Notes under the pieces: generated by a model
Told to the model about the DNA's origin: nothing
Databases searched by the model: none
What the model saw: the letters and a program-made list of their open reading frames with translations, nothing else
Program-made: the position numbers and the translations under genes
From: Cryobacterium sp. PH31-L1
Lineage (GTDB): Bacteria > Actinomycetota > Actinomycetes > Actinomycetales > Microbacteriaceae
Length of the DNA: 64,000 nt
Assembly (NCBI RefSeq): GCF_030063145.1
Contig: NZ_JASISM010000004.1
Span: 62,001-126,000, forward strand
Direction: 5' to 3'
Part shown: positions 30,263-39,078 of the stretch, piece after piece
Position numbering within the stretch: the first letter of the stretch is position 1
Layout: the number at the start of each line of letters is the position of its first letter

Positions 30263-31156
30263 ATGCCTACGCCACTCCCCGGACTGCCTGTAGCCCCGCT
30301 GGGACTGCTACTGGACGTCGACGGTCCGATCGCGAGCCCGATCACGCGCACCATCGCGACATCGAGCATCCTGACCGATCTGATCAGCCTCGCAGCCGGA
30401 CACGTGCCGATCGCGTTCATCACGGGCCGATCCGCCGAATTCATTCGCGAGCAGGTGGTCGAGCCGCTCGTCGCGGCCGGGTTGCCGGAGACCTTTCGAA
30501 TTTACGGCGTCTGCGAGAAGGGCGCGGTGTGGTTTCCGATCGGTGCGGACGGCATGGGAGACGTGGTCGTCGATCAGAGTGTTTCCCTGCCGCACGCGGT
30601 CATCGACGAGGTGCGCCAGCTCGTCGCAGACTCGTTCTCGGCCGAGATGTTCTTTGATGAGACCAAGCAGGCGATGATCTCCGTCGAACAACGCACCGAC
30701 GTCAGCCACGCGAATTATCTCACCCGCCAAGCCGACTTCAACGAGGCCGCTTTTGCCCTCCTGGTGAAACACGGGCTCGGCGTACGCTTCGGCGATCGAG
30801 AGTCGCCAGACGAATCCGGGGAGGTTCCGTTTCGGCTGGATGCCACCATCATCTCCACCGACATCGAATCGGTCACACTCGACAAGGACCATGCCGCCAA
30901 ACGAGCCCTCGCCTACTTTGCCGAGAGCGGGCCATTGCCCCGACTGTGGCGCTCGGTGGGCGATTCACGCAGCGACTATCGCATGGCCGATCACCTCTAC
31001 GAGGCCGGTTACGATGTGTCCCACGTTGACGTGCGGCCGTCCGACGGCATTTTGGATCGGCCTTATCCGGTGATCGTGATCGGCGACCAGATCCACGATG
31101 AAGCCGGGGCGACGTTTCTGCGCTACTGGGTCGAGAAGCTGGCCCTGCCCGCCTAG
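30263..31156 (+). CDS. HAD-superfamily hydrolase with DVDGPIAS nucleophile motif
   Basis: A 297-residue protein with all HAD motifs: LLLDVDGPIASP (nucleophile Asp), FITGRSAEF (motif II), LDKDHAAKRAL (motif III lysine) and GDSRSDYRMADHL (motif IV). The cap between motifs II and III is long, as in Cof/trehalose-phosphatase-like members. It is likely a phosphatase for a phosphosugar or similar; no substrate can be assigned. Its TAG stop shares a CTAG palindrome with the stop of the convergent J-domain gene, so there is no spacer between the two. Confidence 0.75.
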   Translation: MPTPLPGLPVAPLGLLLDVDGPIASPITRTIATSSILTDLISLAAGHVPIAFITGRSAEFIREQVVEPLVAAGLPETFRIYGVCEKGAVWFPIGADGMGDVVVDQSVSLPHAVIDEVRQLVADSFSAEMFFDETKQAMISVEQRTDVSHANYLTRQADFNEAAFALLVKHGLGVRFGDRESPDESGEVPFRLDATIISTDIESVTLDKDHAAKRALAYFAESGPLPRLWRSVGDSRSDYRMADHLYEAGYDVSHVDVRPSDGILDRPYPVIVIGDQIHDEAGATFLRYWVEKLALPA

Positions 31157-32088
31157 GTATTCACAAAACGGATGCCGTTTTGCAGGGTACTGCGCAGCTC
31201 GAACACTTTCTCGAAGCTGCCGCGTTCCATGCCGGCCAATCCCTCGCGGAGCACGCCAACCAGGCGCGACCGCGGGATGATGATGATCATCGGCCGTCTG
31301 CCGCGCTTCGGCAGTGAGACTGGTTCGTCGAGCGCACCATCCGGGAGAACGACGATGAGCGCGGTGAAACGCACCTTGAGCGCCCGGCTAATGGAGCGGG
31401 CGGCGTCCTCGAACTGGTGGATCGGGCGATCCTCCTCCGGTAGTTCGTCGCCGACCAGTTCGCCGCGGCGCAACTGCACAGCCCCGCCCCAGTCCTCGGA
31501 GAGCAGACCGAACAGTCCGGCGGGGCCGAGGATGATGTGGTCGAGTTTGTCAGTCTGGCTGCCGGTGTCGATGTCGTGCCAGGCCGTGAAACCGATACCG
31601 AGATTGGCCACGAGCTGGGCCGTGGCCTCCTCGGCCAGGGCCTTGGCCAGGCAGTGCCGCACGAATTTCGGGGCGCTGCGAATTAACGCGGGGGCGTACG
31701 GGTCGTCGATGACGGTGCCTCGGCCAGCCCATTCGCGCACTAGATCGAGGTATCTCAGGCGAGCCTGGCCGCCTGGGTGGCCGTGCATGCGGGTCTTCAG
31801 GCTGGATTTGGTGGCGGGGCCACGGGAGGACGGGGCGGCGTAGGTATCCGCTGGAACGGTGGGGTCTGCATCTCCGAAGCGGCGACGATCGTAGGCGGCC
31901 CGATTCTCGGGGCTGCCGATACGTTCCCAGGCGAGCTGCACCGCATGGAATTTGGTGGCGCTGCCGCCGACGTCGGGGTGAGTCTGGCGCAGCAGCAGCC
32001 GATAGGCGCGACGCAACTCATCCTCGGTCGCGGTCGGACTCACTCCGAGGACTTCGTAGGGGGTGGATGCGGCCGGGCTGTCTTGCAT
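31153..32088 (-). CDS. J-domain protein with C-terminal NERD-like domain
   Basis: A 311-residue protein. A DnaJ J-domain occupies about residues 8-65 (YEVLGVSPTATEDELRRAY; HPD in RQTHPDVGG). A basic linker leads to a region (about 130-300) with TDKLDHIILGPAGLFGLL, which resembles the core of the NERD nuclease-related domain. There are no Gly/Phe or zinc-finger regions of classical DnaJ. ATG 32088 opens just before the J-domain; the longer frame from 32235 is ignored. The J-domain should contact DnaK; the NERD-like part suggests nucleic-acid targeting, which is inference. Confidence 0.75.
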   Translation of the reverse strand: MQDSPAASTPYEVLGVSPTATEDELRRAYRLLLRQTHPDVGGSATKFHAVQLAWERIGSPENRAAYDRRRFGDADPTVPADTYAAPSSRGPATKSSLKTRMHGHPGGQARLRYLDLVREWAGRGTVIDDPYAPALIRSAPKFVRHCLAKALAEEATAQLVANLGIGFTAWHDIDTGSQTDKLDHIILGPAGLFGLLSEDWGGAVQLRRGELVGDELPEEDRPIHQFEDAARSISRALKVRFTALIVVLPDGALDEPVSLPKRGRRPMIIIIPRSRLVGVLREGLAGMERGSFEKVFELRSTLQNGIRFVNT

Positions 32089-32222
32089 CCTGGGCGGGAC
32101 CTTTCGTGTTCGACGACAATCGGTGCGAAATCGATCGACAACCCACATTACCGTGCGATTCTGACACCGCGCCGAGGGTGCGTTGTCCGGATGACGGGGC
32201 CATTCTGTGCCACGATCGGCCT

Positions 32223-32870
32223 GTGACCATTCCACTAGCGTCAGTTCACCGGTACAGCACCCGGCTGATCGTCATGCTCATCGTCGGAGTGGTCGTTGGT
32301 CTCTTCGTCGGCGTACCGGGCGATTGGGCCCTCGCGGTGATCCTCGGCTGGGCGGCCGCCTGCGTCACCTACATCGCCTGGGTCTGGATTGCCATCGGGC
32401 GACAGGATGCCGCGTCGACGGCCAGGCACGCGACCCGAGAAGACCCCTCGAGGGGTGCCTCGGAATTTCTCATCCTGCTGGCCGGGCTCGCGAGCCTCGG
32501 CGCCATCGTGGTGTTGCTGCTGGGGACGACGGCGACCTCGGGGTCCGAGCGCGGACTTCTGGCAGCGGTGGCCATTGCCAGCGTCGCGCTGTCCTGGGTT
32601 CTCGTGCACACCCTCTTCACGCTGCGCTACGCGTCCCTGTACTACAGCGACTCCCCTGGCGGCATCGACTTCAATCAGCCCGAACCGCCGCGGTACAGCG
32701 ACTTCGCCTATCTGGCATTCACCATCGGCATGACCTATCAGGTGTCGGACACCAGCATTCAAAACCACTCACTGCGGATGACGACGCTGCGGCACGCGCT
32801 GCTTTCGTTTCCGTTCGGATCAGTGATTTTGGCGACGCTCATCAACCTGGTGGCCGGTCTGCTGCACTGA
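32223..32870 (+). CDS. DUF1345 family membrane protein
   Basis: A 215-residue protein with about five hydrophobic helices. DUF1345 hallmarks are the loop RYASLYYSDSPGGIDF and FAYLAFTIGMTYQVSD. GTG 32223 is the best start. It is divergent from the J-domain gene. No biochemical role is established for the family. Confidence 0.8.
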   Translation: MTIPLASVHRYSTRLIVMLIVGVVVGLFVGVPGDWALAVILGWAAACVTYIAWVWIAIGRQDAASTARHATREDPSRGASEFLILLAGLASLGAIVVLLLGTTATSGSERGLLAAVAIASVALSWVLVHTLFTLRYASLYYSDSPGGIDFNQPEPPRYSDFAYLAFTIGMTYQVSDTSIQNHSLRMTTLRHALLSFPFGSVILATLINLVAGLLH

Positions 32871-32890
32871 GTCGACTGCGACCCTGTGGT

Positions 32891-33055
32891 TTAGTTGCGC
32901 AGAAGGTGGAACGGGATCGCCATGGCCACGGCGACGCAGAGGATTCCGCCGATGAAAATGGGTGCCATCAGCGAGGTGACCGAGAAGGCCAGGCCGAACA
33001 GCCAAAAACCGAAGACGAAGATCGCGAAGGCGACGACGAAGGCGACAATGTTCAT
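32891..33055 (-). CDS. 54-residue hydrophobic membrane protein
   Basis: A short gene below the usual ORF cutoff. ATG 33055 is preceded by AAAGGAAC at good spacing and the frame ends at TAA 32891. The product is almost entirely hydrophobic, with two likely helices (about residues 3-24 and 30-49) and the tail HLLRN. The good ribosome site and clean membrane profile support a real gene. It is convergent with the DUF1345 gene. Family not recognised. Confidence 0.65.
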   Translation of the reverse strand: MNIVAFVVAFAIFVFGFWLFGLAFSVTSLMAPIFIGGILCVAVAMAIPFHLLRN

Positions 33056-33158
33056 GGGTGTTCCTTTCAGGGCAGCGCCCGCGCGAGTGTGCAGCCACTG
33101 ATGTGAACGTACTGAGTATTCGTACTGATTCGAGCGTACCGGTTGGGGCCGAGTGCGA

Positions 33159-33869
33159 TTACACCGAATCCTTGCTGGCCGGCTCGATCAGTTCCGGGCC
33201 GTTCCCCGTTATAGGCGCAACCTGATAGAAGTCGAGCGATTCCACGACCTCCCGGGAGGCCGCCACTGCGGCATCCACCAGGGTTTGATCGCCCTCGGTG
33301 GCGGGATCCAACCACTGGTCCCACCACTCCTCCGGCAGGGCGACGGGGGTGCGGTCGTGGATCTGCGCGAGCGAACCCTGGGCATCCGTCGTCAATATGG
33401 TCGCTGACAGCACCCATCGTGCCGGATCGGTGTCGGCGGCGGCCGGATTCTTCCACCAGGAATACAGACCGGCGAACGCCAGCGGCAACCCATCGTCGGA
33501 GTGAATGAAGTAGGGAGTTTTCACGGTGCCCTCGGTGTGCCACTCAAAGTAGCCGGTCGCCGGAACCAGGGCACGCCGCGACTTGACGCTGGTCTTGAAC
33601 GTCGGTTTCCCGGCGGCGGTTTCTGCCCGCGCGTTGAAGGTCGGAAATTTCGAGGTCGGTTCGGTCGCAAAAGACGGGATCAGCGACCACCGTGCCGATT
33701 CCAGCCGACGCAAGGACGGGTTGGTGCGATTGGACTCGAGCACGATCGGAATCTGCTCCGTCGGCCGGATATTCCACGACGGCTCCGGAAGGTTCTCCCC
33801 CTCATGCTCGACATCGAACATGGCCGCCAGATCGGGCGCCGTATCGGTAATGATGAATCGACCACACAT
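33159..33869 (-). CDS. SRAP domain protein (YedK/HMCES type), abasic-site DNA-protein crosslinker
   Basis: A 236-residue protein starting MCGRF, so Cys2 becomes the catalytic N-terminal residue after Met removal. Other active-site motifs are WNIRPTEQIP (Asn), GYFEWH (Glu) and IHDRTPV (His). SRAP proteins form a stable thiazolidine crosslink with abasic sites in single-stranded DNA and shield them. A TATTCT -10-like box lies 6 nt before the ATG, so the mRNA may be leaderless. It is divergent from DUF3097. Confidence 0.93.
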   Translation of the reverse strand: MCGRFIITDTAPDLAAMFDVEHEGENLPEPSWNIRPTEQIPIVLESNRTNPSLRRLESARWSLIPSFATEPTSKFPTFNARAETAAGKPTFKTSVKSRRALVPATGYFEWHTEGTVKTPYFIHSDDGLPLAFAGLYSWWKNPAAADTDPARWVLSATILTTDAQGSLAQIHDRTPVALPEEWWDQWLDPATEGDQTLVDAAVAASREVVESLDFYQVAPITGNGPELIEPASKDSV

Positions 33870-33875
33870 GGCTTC

Positions 33876-33881
33876 AGAATA
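33876..33881 (-). promoter_or_regulatory. Candidate -10 (TATTCT) for the leaderless SRAP gene
   Basis: The minus-strand TATTCT ends 6 nt before the SRAP ATG at 33869, with no Shine-Dalgarno sequence in between. This spacing puts the transcript start at the start codon. Confidence 0.5.
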
Positions 33882-33914
33882 CCGTGTCATGCCGGGGCGC
33901 AGAGCGTCGTCGGC

Positions 33915-33920
33915 TAGCGT
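33915..33920 (+). promoter_or_regulatory. Candidate -10 (TAGCGT) for the leaderless DUF3097 gene
   Basis: TAGCGT fits TANNNT and ends 7 nt before the ATG at 33928. No ribosome-binding site is visible. It lies 34 bp from the opposing SRAP -10 box, so both genes share a compact promoter region. Confidence 0.5.
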
Positions 33921-33927
33921 CGATGCA

Positions 33928-34764
33928 ATGGACGATCGATATAGTGCAGACGTGCTCTCCCCCGGCTGGCGTGACGCCGGCCGCCGTATTATTCCGACCC
34001 AGGAAGCCACCCGTGACCTGGTCGTGGAGGAGGTCGCCACCGGATTCTGCGGGGCCGTCATCCGCGTGGAGAAAAAGATCGTCACCCTGGAAGATCGGCA
34101 TGGCAAGCTGCGACTATTTCCGCTCGGTTCCGGCTTTCTGATCGACGGTCGTCCCGTCACCCTGATTGCTCCCACGATGCGCGCCGCGCTCGGCCGGGTG
34201 CGCACAGCCTCGGGGTCGACCGCCGTGCCCGATGCCCCCGCTCGCGTTGCGCGCGCCAGCCGCATCTTTGTCGAGGGCCGTCACGATGCCGAGCTGGTGG
34301 AGAAGGTCTGGGGTGCCGATCTACGAATCGAGGGAGTGGTCGTTGAGTACATCGAGGGCGTCGACAACCTCGACGAGATCCTCCGAGAATTTCGCCCCGG
34401 TTCAGGGCGTCGAGTGGGCGTGTTGGTGGATCACCTCGTGCCGGGCTCGAAAGAGAGTCGTATCGCCGAGGCCGTGGCGCGCGGGCCGTATGCTGCGAGC
34501 GTTCTCGTGGTGGGGCATCCGTTTGTCGACGTGTGGCAATCGGTGAAACCGGCCCGTGTGGGCCTCACAGCGTGGCCCGATATTCCGCGCAGCATTGAGT
34601 GGAAGCACGGCATCTGCGACGCGCTCGGTTGGCCGCACGAGGAGCAGGCGGATATCGCCCGGGCCTGGCAGCGCATTCTCGGCCAGGTTCGTACGTTTGC
34701 CGACCTGGAACCGCAACTTCTCGGCCGAGTGGAAAACCTGATCGACTTTGTGACAGCCGAATGA
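33928..34764 (+). CDS. DUF3097 family protein with Toprim-like motifs
   Basis: A 278-residue actinobacterial protein. An N-terminal beta-rich part (VEEVATGFCGAVIRVEKKIVTLED, quoted in part) precedes a Toprim-like core: FVEGRHDAELVEKVWG (acidic Glu/Asp) and VDHLVPGSKE (second acidic motif). ATG 33928 is chosen for its DDRYSADVLSPGW start and the -10 box 7 nt upstream. Toprim folds bind metal and act on nucleic acids or nucleotides. The divergent SRAP gene suggests a DNA-maintenance role, which is inference. Confidence 0.8.
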   Translation: MDDRYSADVLSPGWRDAGRRIIPTQEATRDLVVEEVATGFCGAVIRVEKKIVTLEDRHGKLRLFPLGSGFLIDGRPVTLIAPTMRAALGRVRTASGSTAVPDAPARVARASRIFVEGRHDAELVEKVWGADLRIEGVVVEYIEGVDNLDEILREFRPGSGRRVGVLVDHLVPGSKESRIAEAVARGPYAASVLVVGHPFVDVWQSVKPARVGLTAWPDIPRSIEWKHGICDALGWPHEEQADIARAWQRILGQVRTFADLEPQLLGRVENLIDFVTAE

Positions 34765-35073
34765 CACGCCGGGATGACTTTTTTAGAATCCTCCCAGAGC
34801 GCTCACTGCCAGTGGTAGACCCGGAGTGCACCCGTTTTTTCCGGTAAACGTCACGCTTTCGTGTCAAAAAGGCTGGGAATTCCGAAACCATCCAGACATG
34901 TGGGCTAGTGTTGTACTCGAAGTTGTAGTGCTTGCACGTCTTAAACGCATTGATTGTGATTCATCTGGATCGTTATTAGTGCGCCACATTCCTTTCGGAA
35001 GCGGACGACGAATACCGCGACGAACGGTCCCGACAGTCGGGGCCGGTCTAACACTCCTGGAGGAGTTTTACAA
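34765..35073 (+). promoter_or_regulatory. 309-bp gene-free leader of the cold-shock gene
   Basis: No credible ORF lies between DUF3097 and the cold-shock gene. The stretch is more AT-rich than its surroundings near 34860-34990 and ends in a very strong Shine-Dalgarno site, CTGGAGGAG, at 35058-35066. Long structured leaders are typical of cspA mRNAs, where folding changes with temperature. The promoter cannot be placed with confidence. Confidence 0.5.
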
Positions 35074-35277
35074 ATGGCAACAGGTACCGTGAAATGGTTC
35101 AACGCTGAAAAGGGCTTCGGCTTTATCGCACCCGACGACGGAAGCGCCGATGTTTTCGCGCACTACTCCGCGATCGCGTCGAATGGCTACAAGTCCCTCG
35201 ACGAGAACCAGAAGGTCGAGTTCGAGGTAACCCAGGGCCCCAAGGGTCCTCAGGCCGAGAACATCCGCGCCCTCTAA
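35074..35277 (+). CDS. Cold-shock protein (CspA family)
   Basis: A 67-residue single CSD protein. RNA-binding motifs RNP1 (KGFGFI) and RNP2 (VFAHYS) are intact, and the start [17 protein letters not shown] is typical. It binds single-stranded RNA/DNA and acts as an RNA chaperone. It has a strong Shine-Dalgarno site, a long leader and its own terminator, so it is a monocistronic, probably highly expressed gene. Confidence 0.96.
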   Translation: MATGTVKWFNAEKGFGFIAPDDGSADVFAHYSAIASNGYKSLDENQKVEFEVTQGPKGPQAENIRAL

Positions 35278-35290
35278 ATAGAGCTTGCGA

Positions 35291-35328
35291 AGAACGCCTC
35301 CCGCTCACGCGGGGGGCGTTCTTATTTT
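35291..35328 (+). terminator. Rho-independent terminator of the cold-shock gene
   Basis: A 14-bp stem (AGAACGCCTCCCGC with GCGGGGGGCGTTCT, one G-T pair) with a TCAC loop is followed by TATTTT. It begins 14 bp after the stop codon. Confidence 0.9.
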
Positions 35329-35368
35329 AAGCTGATGCTGCCGGTCGCTGATGCCGGCGGGCCGCCGG

Positions 35369-35848
35369 TTACTTCACCAAGTCCTGCCACCCGTCGCCGT
35401 CAACATACTCAAAGATCAGGTTCGTCTCGGTGTGGGCGACGGCCGGATGCTCGGCCAGGTGCTCGAGCACGAAATCCCGCAGGTGAGACGCATCCGCTGC
35501 GGCCACGTGCAGCAGGTAGTCGTCGGCACCCGCCGTGTGGAACAGCCCGATCACGCCGGGCCAATGCGGGGCGGCGTTCCGAAAGTCGTCGATCTGCACG
35601 CGCGCGTGCTTGGCGAGCCGCACCGAGATGAGCGCCTGCAGGCTGGCACCGAGAGCGGCGAGGTCGATATTGGCCCGGTAGCCACGAATGTGGCCGAGCT
35701 GCTGCAGGCGACGCAGACGCAGCGACACGGTGGACTCGGCAACGCCGATTTCGCTGGCCAGGGCCGCTCCCGACGCCCGGGCATTGACCGATAGGGCGCG
35801 CAGCAGCGCGCGGTCAACCCGGTCAAGTTCCGGCTTCTTCGATTCCAT
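35369..35848 (-). CDS. Lrp/AsnC family transcriptional regulator
   Basis: A 159-residue protein. The N-terminal helix-turn-helix (about residues 8-55, LDRVDRALLRALSVNARAS; SEIGVAESTVSLRLRRL) is joined to a RAM ligand domain with VRLAKHARV and VIGLFHTAGADDYLLHV. ATG 35848 has GGGAG 8 nt upstream. Divergent from a PLP-dependent sulfur amino acid lyase. This mirrors mdeR/mdeA in Pseudomonas, suggesting control of that enzyme by an amino acid. Confidence 0.9.
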   Translation of the reverse strand: MESKKPELDRVDRALLRALSVNARASGAALASEIGVAESTVSLRLRRLQQLGHIRGYRANIDLAALGASLQALISVRLAKHARVQIDDFRNAAPHWPGVIGLFHTAGADDYLLHVAAADASHLRDFVLEHLAEHPAVAHTETNLIFEYVDGDGWQDLVK

Positions 35849-35854
35849 CAACAG

Positions 35855-35875
35855 ACTCCCTTATTCCTAAGGAGT
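35855..35875. promoter_or_regulatory. Candidate Lrp operator (imperfect dyad)
   Basis: ACTCC-C-TTA and TAAGGAGT form an 8-bp dyad with one extra C around a TTCC centre. It covers the Shine-Dalgarno region of the lrp gene, so binding would favour autoregulation and could also affect the divergent gene. Confidence 0.4.
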
Positions 35876-35966
35876 TTATGCGATTCGCACCATGGTTTTG
35901 CAAGGGTCTGCAGGGTGGCTTGCGCGGGCGCACAGAATCTGTTTCTGTGAGGGCATGCTGCCACCG

Positions 35967-37169
35967 ATGTCACATATTGAAACCCGTGCCGTGCATGCCG
36001 GAATGGACGGCCTCACCGAGGCCGGCGTTCACGTTCCCGGTATCGACCTGTCCACCACCAATCCGCTGCGTGGCGTGGAGTCGGGCGGGGAGTCGTACGA
36101 GAATCTCGCGACCGGCGGAACCCCGGAACGCGGGGACTCCGCCGTGTACCAGCGGCTCTGGCAGCCCGGAGTTGCCCGGTTCGAAATTGCCCTCGCGGCG
36201 TTGGAGCAGGCGGAGGGCACGGTGGCTTTCGCTACCGGAATGGCCGCTCTCACCGCGACCCTCATCGCGACGGTCACCGCCGGCAAACCGCACATCGTGG
36301 CCCTGCGACCGCTGTATGGCGGAACCGATCATGTCCTGGCCAGCGGGCTGCTCGGCACAACGGTCACCTGGACCGATCTGGCCGGGGTGACCGCCGCCAT
36401 CCGCTCGGACACCGGGCTGGTCATTCTGGAGACGCCGGCCAACCCGACCCTCGAACTGACCGATATTCGGGCCGTCGTCAACGCCGCCGGTGACGTCCCC
36501 GTACTGATCGACAACACCTTCGCGACTCCGGTACTGCAGCGTCCGATCGAATCGGGAGCTACCCTCGTGCTGCACAGCGCCACCAAATTTCTCGGCGGTC
36601 ACGGCGACGCCATGGGCGGGACGGTCTCCGGGTCCGAAGAGTGGATGGTGCGCCTGCGGCAGGTGCGGGCACTCACCGGTGGACTGCTGACCCCGTTCAA
36701 TGCCTACCTGCTGCATCGTGGTTTGCGCACACTTCCCGTTCGAGTTCGCGCCCAGCAGGCGACGGCCGCGGATGTAGCGAATCGGCTGGCCGGACACCCG
36801 GCCCTGGTGCGGGTACTCTACCCCGGTCTCCCCGGCCAGGACCCGCAGGGATTGATCGGTAGGCAGTGTTCGGGCGCTGGGTCGCTCCTGGCCTTGGATC
36901 TGGGCGCCTATGCGGCGGCCGTGCGGTTCACCGAGGCGCTCGGCCTGATCACCCACGCCGTGTCGCTCGGCGGTGTCGACTCCCTGGTGCAGCATCCGGC
37001 GTCGCTCACCCACCGACCCGTCGCGCCCGACGCCCGGCCCGCCGCGGGGATTGTGCGCATCTCCGTTGGGCTGGAGCACGTCGACGACCTCATGGACGAC
37101 ATTCTGACCGCCCTGCTGGTGGCTCGCGTCCCGGTGGGCGCGGGCAGCACCTGCGGAACCGTTCGCTAG
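35967..37169 (+). CDS. Cystathionine/methionine gamma-lyase-like PLP enzyme
   Basis: A 400-residue Cys/Met-metabolism PLP enzyme. Motifs are [12 protein letters not shown] (about residues 84-95), [27 protein letters not shown] and the PLP lysine in [13 protein letters not shown]. The start [12 protein letters not shown] at 35967 is preferred; 35955 is possible. It could be methionine gamma-lyase, cystathionine gamma-lyase or beta-lyase. The divergent Lrp regulator favours a catabolic enzyme such as methionine gamma-lyase, but specificity cannot be read from sequence by eye. Confidence 0.85.
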   Translation: MSHIETRAVHAGMDGLTEAGVHVPGIDLSTTNPLRGVESGGESYENLATGGTPERGDSAVYQRLWQPGVARFEIALAALEQAEGTVAFATGMAALTATLIATVTAGKPHIVALRPLYGGTDHVLASGLLGTTVTWTDLAGVTAAIRSDTGLVILETPANPTLELTDIRAVVNAAGDVPVLIDNTFATPVLQRPIESGATLVLHSATKFLGGHGDAMGGTVSGSEEWMVRLRQVRALTGGLLTPFNAYLLHRGLRTLPVRVRAQQATAADVANRLAGHPALVRVLYPGLPGQDPQGLIGRQCSGAGSLLALDLGAYAAAVRFTEALGLITHAVSLGGVDSLVQHPASLTHRPVAPDARPAAGIVRISVGLEHVDDLMDDILTALLVARVPVGAGSTCGTVR

Positions 37170-37175
37170 GTAGGG

Positions 37176-38993
37176 CTAGCTGCGTCCGAGGCGGCGGCGC
37201 AGCAGGTCGATGCGCATCTGCAGCTGGGTGACGCTGGCCTGAGCGACCGCAGGCCCGCCACAGATTCGCCGTATCTCGGCGTGGATCATGCCGTGCGGTT
37301 CATTGGCGAGCTTCGACCACATGCCAACCAGGCTGGACAGCAGGGTTCGCTGTTCCTTGAGGGTGCGGTACAGGGGCGGCGGCTCAAGCGGGGCGATTTC
37401 ACCGGTCACCGGGTCCTTGCGCTTATCGGTGGAGCGTTTGGACTGTCGGGACTGGCGTTGCCGCAGCAGCTCGGAGACCTGCTCCGGCTCGAGCAGGCCC
37501 GGGATGCCGATGAAGTCGAATTCCTCGTCGGTGCCCGGCTCGGCCAGTTCGCCGAATTCGTCGCCGTCGAACATGACCATGTCGAAGGTGGCCTGAGAGT
37601 CGAGGGCCTGCCAGGTGAAATCGTCCAGGCCGAGGTCGTCGGACGCCTTCTCTTCTTTGTTGGCCGCGGCGACCATGGCGTCTTCGGGGTTGTACATGCC
37701 GTCGTCGCCGTCTTCACGGTTGCTGCGATCGAGAGCGTGGTCGCGTTCCAGTTCGAGCGCGTTGGCGAGGCTGAGCAGCCCGGGAACGTTCGGCAGAAAA
37801 ATGGATGCCGTCTCACCGCGCCGACGCGCCCGCACGAACCGGCCGATCGCCTGGGCGAAGTACAGAGGGGTGGCCGCGCTCGTCGCGTAGACGCCAACGG
37901 CGAGTCGCGGAACGTCAACGCCCTCCGACACCATGCGCACCGCGACCATCCAGCGGCGGGTGTTCTTGGAGAACTCGTCGATGCGGTCGCTGGCCTCCTT
38001 CTCATCGGACAGCACGATGGTGACGGGCTCGCCACAGATGTCCTCGAGGATGACGGCGTAAGCGCGTGCGGTGGTCTGGTCGGTGGCAATGACGAGACCG
38101 CCGGCATCCGGAATGCCGTGCCGGACCTCGGTCAGTCGCGAGTTCGCCGCTCGTAATACCGACGGAATCCATTGACCGCTCGGCTCGAGTGCGGTGCGCC
38201 AGGCCTGGCTGGTGATGTCCTTGGTATTGCCCTCACCGAGCTTGGCTTCCATCTCGTCGCCGGCCCGCGTTCGCCACTTCATCTGGCCGGCGTAGACCAT
38301 GAACATGACCGGGCGCACGACGCCGTCGGCGAGGGCGCGGCCGTAGCCGTAGGCATAGTCGCTCTGTGACATACGAATGCCGTGTTTGTCGGGCAGATAG
38401 CTCACGAACGGAATCGGTGACGTGTCGGAACGGAAGGGGGTACCGGTCAGGGAGAGCCTGCGGGTCGCGGGCCCGAAGGCCTCCCGAATGGCGTCGCCCC
38501 AGCTGAGGGCGTCTCCCCCGTGGTGGATCTCATCGAGAATGACGAGGGTGCGACTCGACTCGGTGAGCTGCTTGTGCAGCGCGGCGCGGGCTGCGACCTG
38601 CGCGTAGGTCACGACAACCCCGTGATAGTGGCTGCCGTAGCTGCGGTCGGCGTTCTTGAACATGGGATCAAGACGGATGCCCGCGCGAGCCGCAGCGTCG
38701 GCCCACTGGTTCTTGAGGTGCTCCGTCGGCGCGACGACGGTGATGCGGTCAATCGTGCGCCGGGACCGAAGCTCAGCGGCCAGTCGCAGCGCAAAGGTGG
38801 TCTTGCCGGCACCGGGGGTCGCTGCGGCCAGGAAGTCGCGGGGCTCGTGCACGAAATAGGCTTCGAGTGCTTCGGCCTGCCAGGCGCGCAGCTTGCCGGC
38901 GGTGCCCCACGCTGCACGTTCGGGGAAGGACGGCGACAGGTGTTCGGCTGCACTCGTTCCCTGTGCGGGACCGAAAACCGATGGAGTATTCAC
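37176..38993 (-). CDS. SF2 DEAD/DEAH-box helicase (COG1061/XPB-like)
   Basis: A ~605-residue helicase. Motif I is ATPGAGKTTFA, motif II DEIH, motif III LTGTPFRSD, motif V SEGVDVPRLAVGV and motif VI QAIGRFVRAR. An acidic segment (about residues 430-500) follows the second RecA lobe, and the basic C-terminus ends LRRRLGRS. Start is uncertain: GTG 38993 is used, but TTG codons just upstream are possible. It is common in actinobacteria; a role in DNA repair or RNA metabolism is not established. Confidence 0.85.
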   Translation of the reverse strand: MNTPSVFGPAQGTSAAEHLSPSFPERAAWGTAGKLRAWQAEALEAYFVHEPRDFLAAATPGAGKTTFALRLAAELRSRRTIDRITVVAPTEHLKNQWADAAARAGIRLDPMFKNADRSYGSHYHGVVVTYAQVAARAALHKQLTESSRTLVILDEIHHGGDALSWGDAIREAFGPATRRLSLTGTPFRSDTSPIPFVSYLPDKHGIRMSQSDYAYGYGRALADGVVRPVMFMVYAGQMKWRTRAGDEMEAKLGEGNTKDITSQAWRTALEPSGQWIPSVLRAANSRLTEVRHGIPDAGGLVIATDQTTARAYAVILEDICGEPVTIVLSDEKEASDRIDEFSKNTRRWMVAVRMVSEGVDVPRLAVGVYATSAATPLYFAQAIGRFVRARRRGETASIFLPNVPGLLSLANALELERDHALDRSNREDGDDGMYNPEDAMVAAANKEEKASDDLGLDDFTWQALDSQATFDMVMFDGDEFGELAEPGTDEEFDFIGIPGLLEPEQVSELLRQRQSRQSKRSTDKRKDPVTGEIAPLEPPPLYRTLKEQRTLLSSLVGMWSKLANEPHGMIHAEIRRICGGPAVAQASVTQLQMRIDLLRRRLGRS

Positions 38994-39078
38994 TTCTGAC
39001 AAATCTACCAAAGCCCACCGACGTCCGCGTCCGATCTCAGGTTCGACGAGCGCGACGGTGTTCAGACACAATGGTCTG

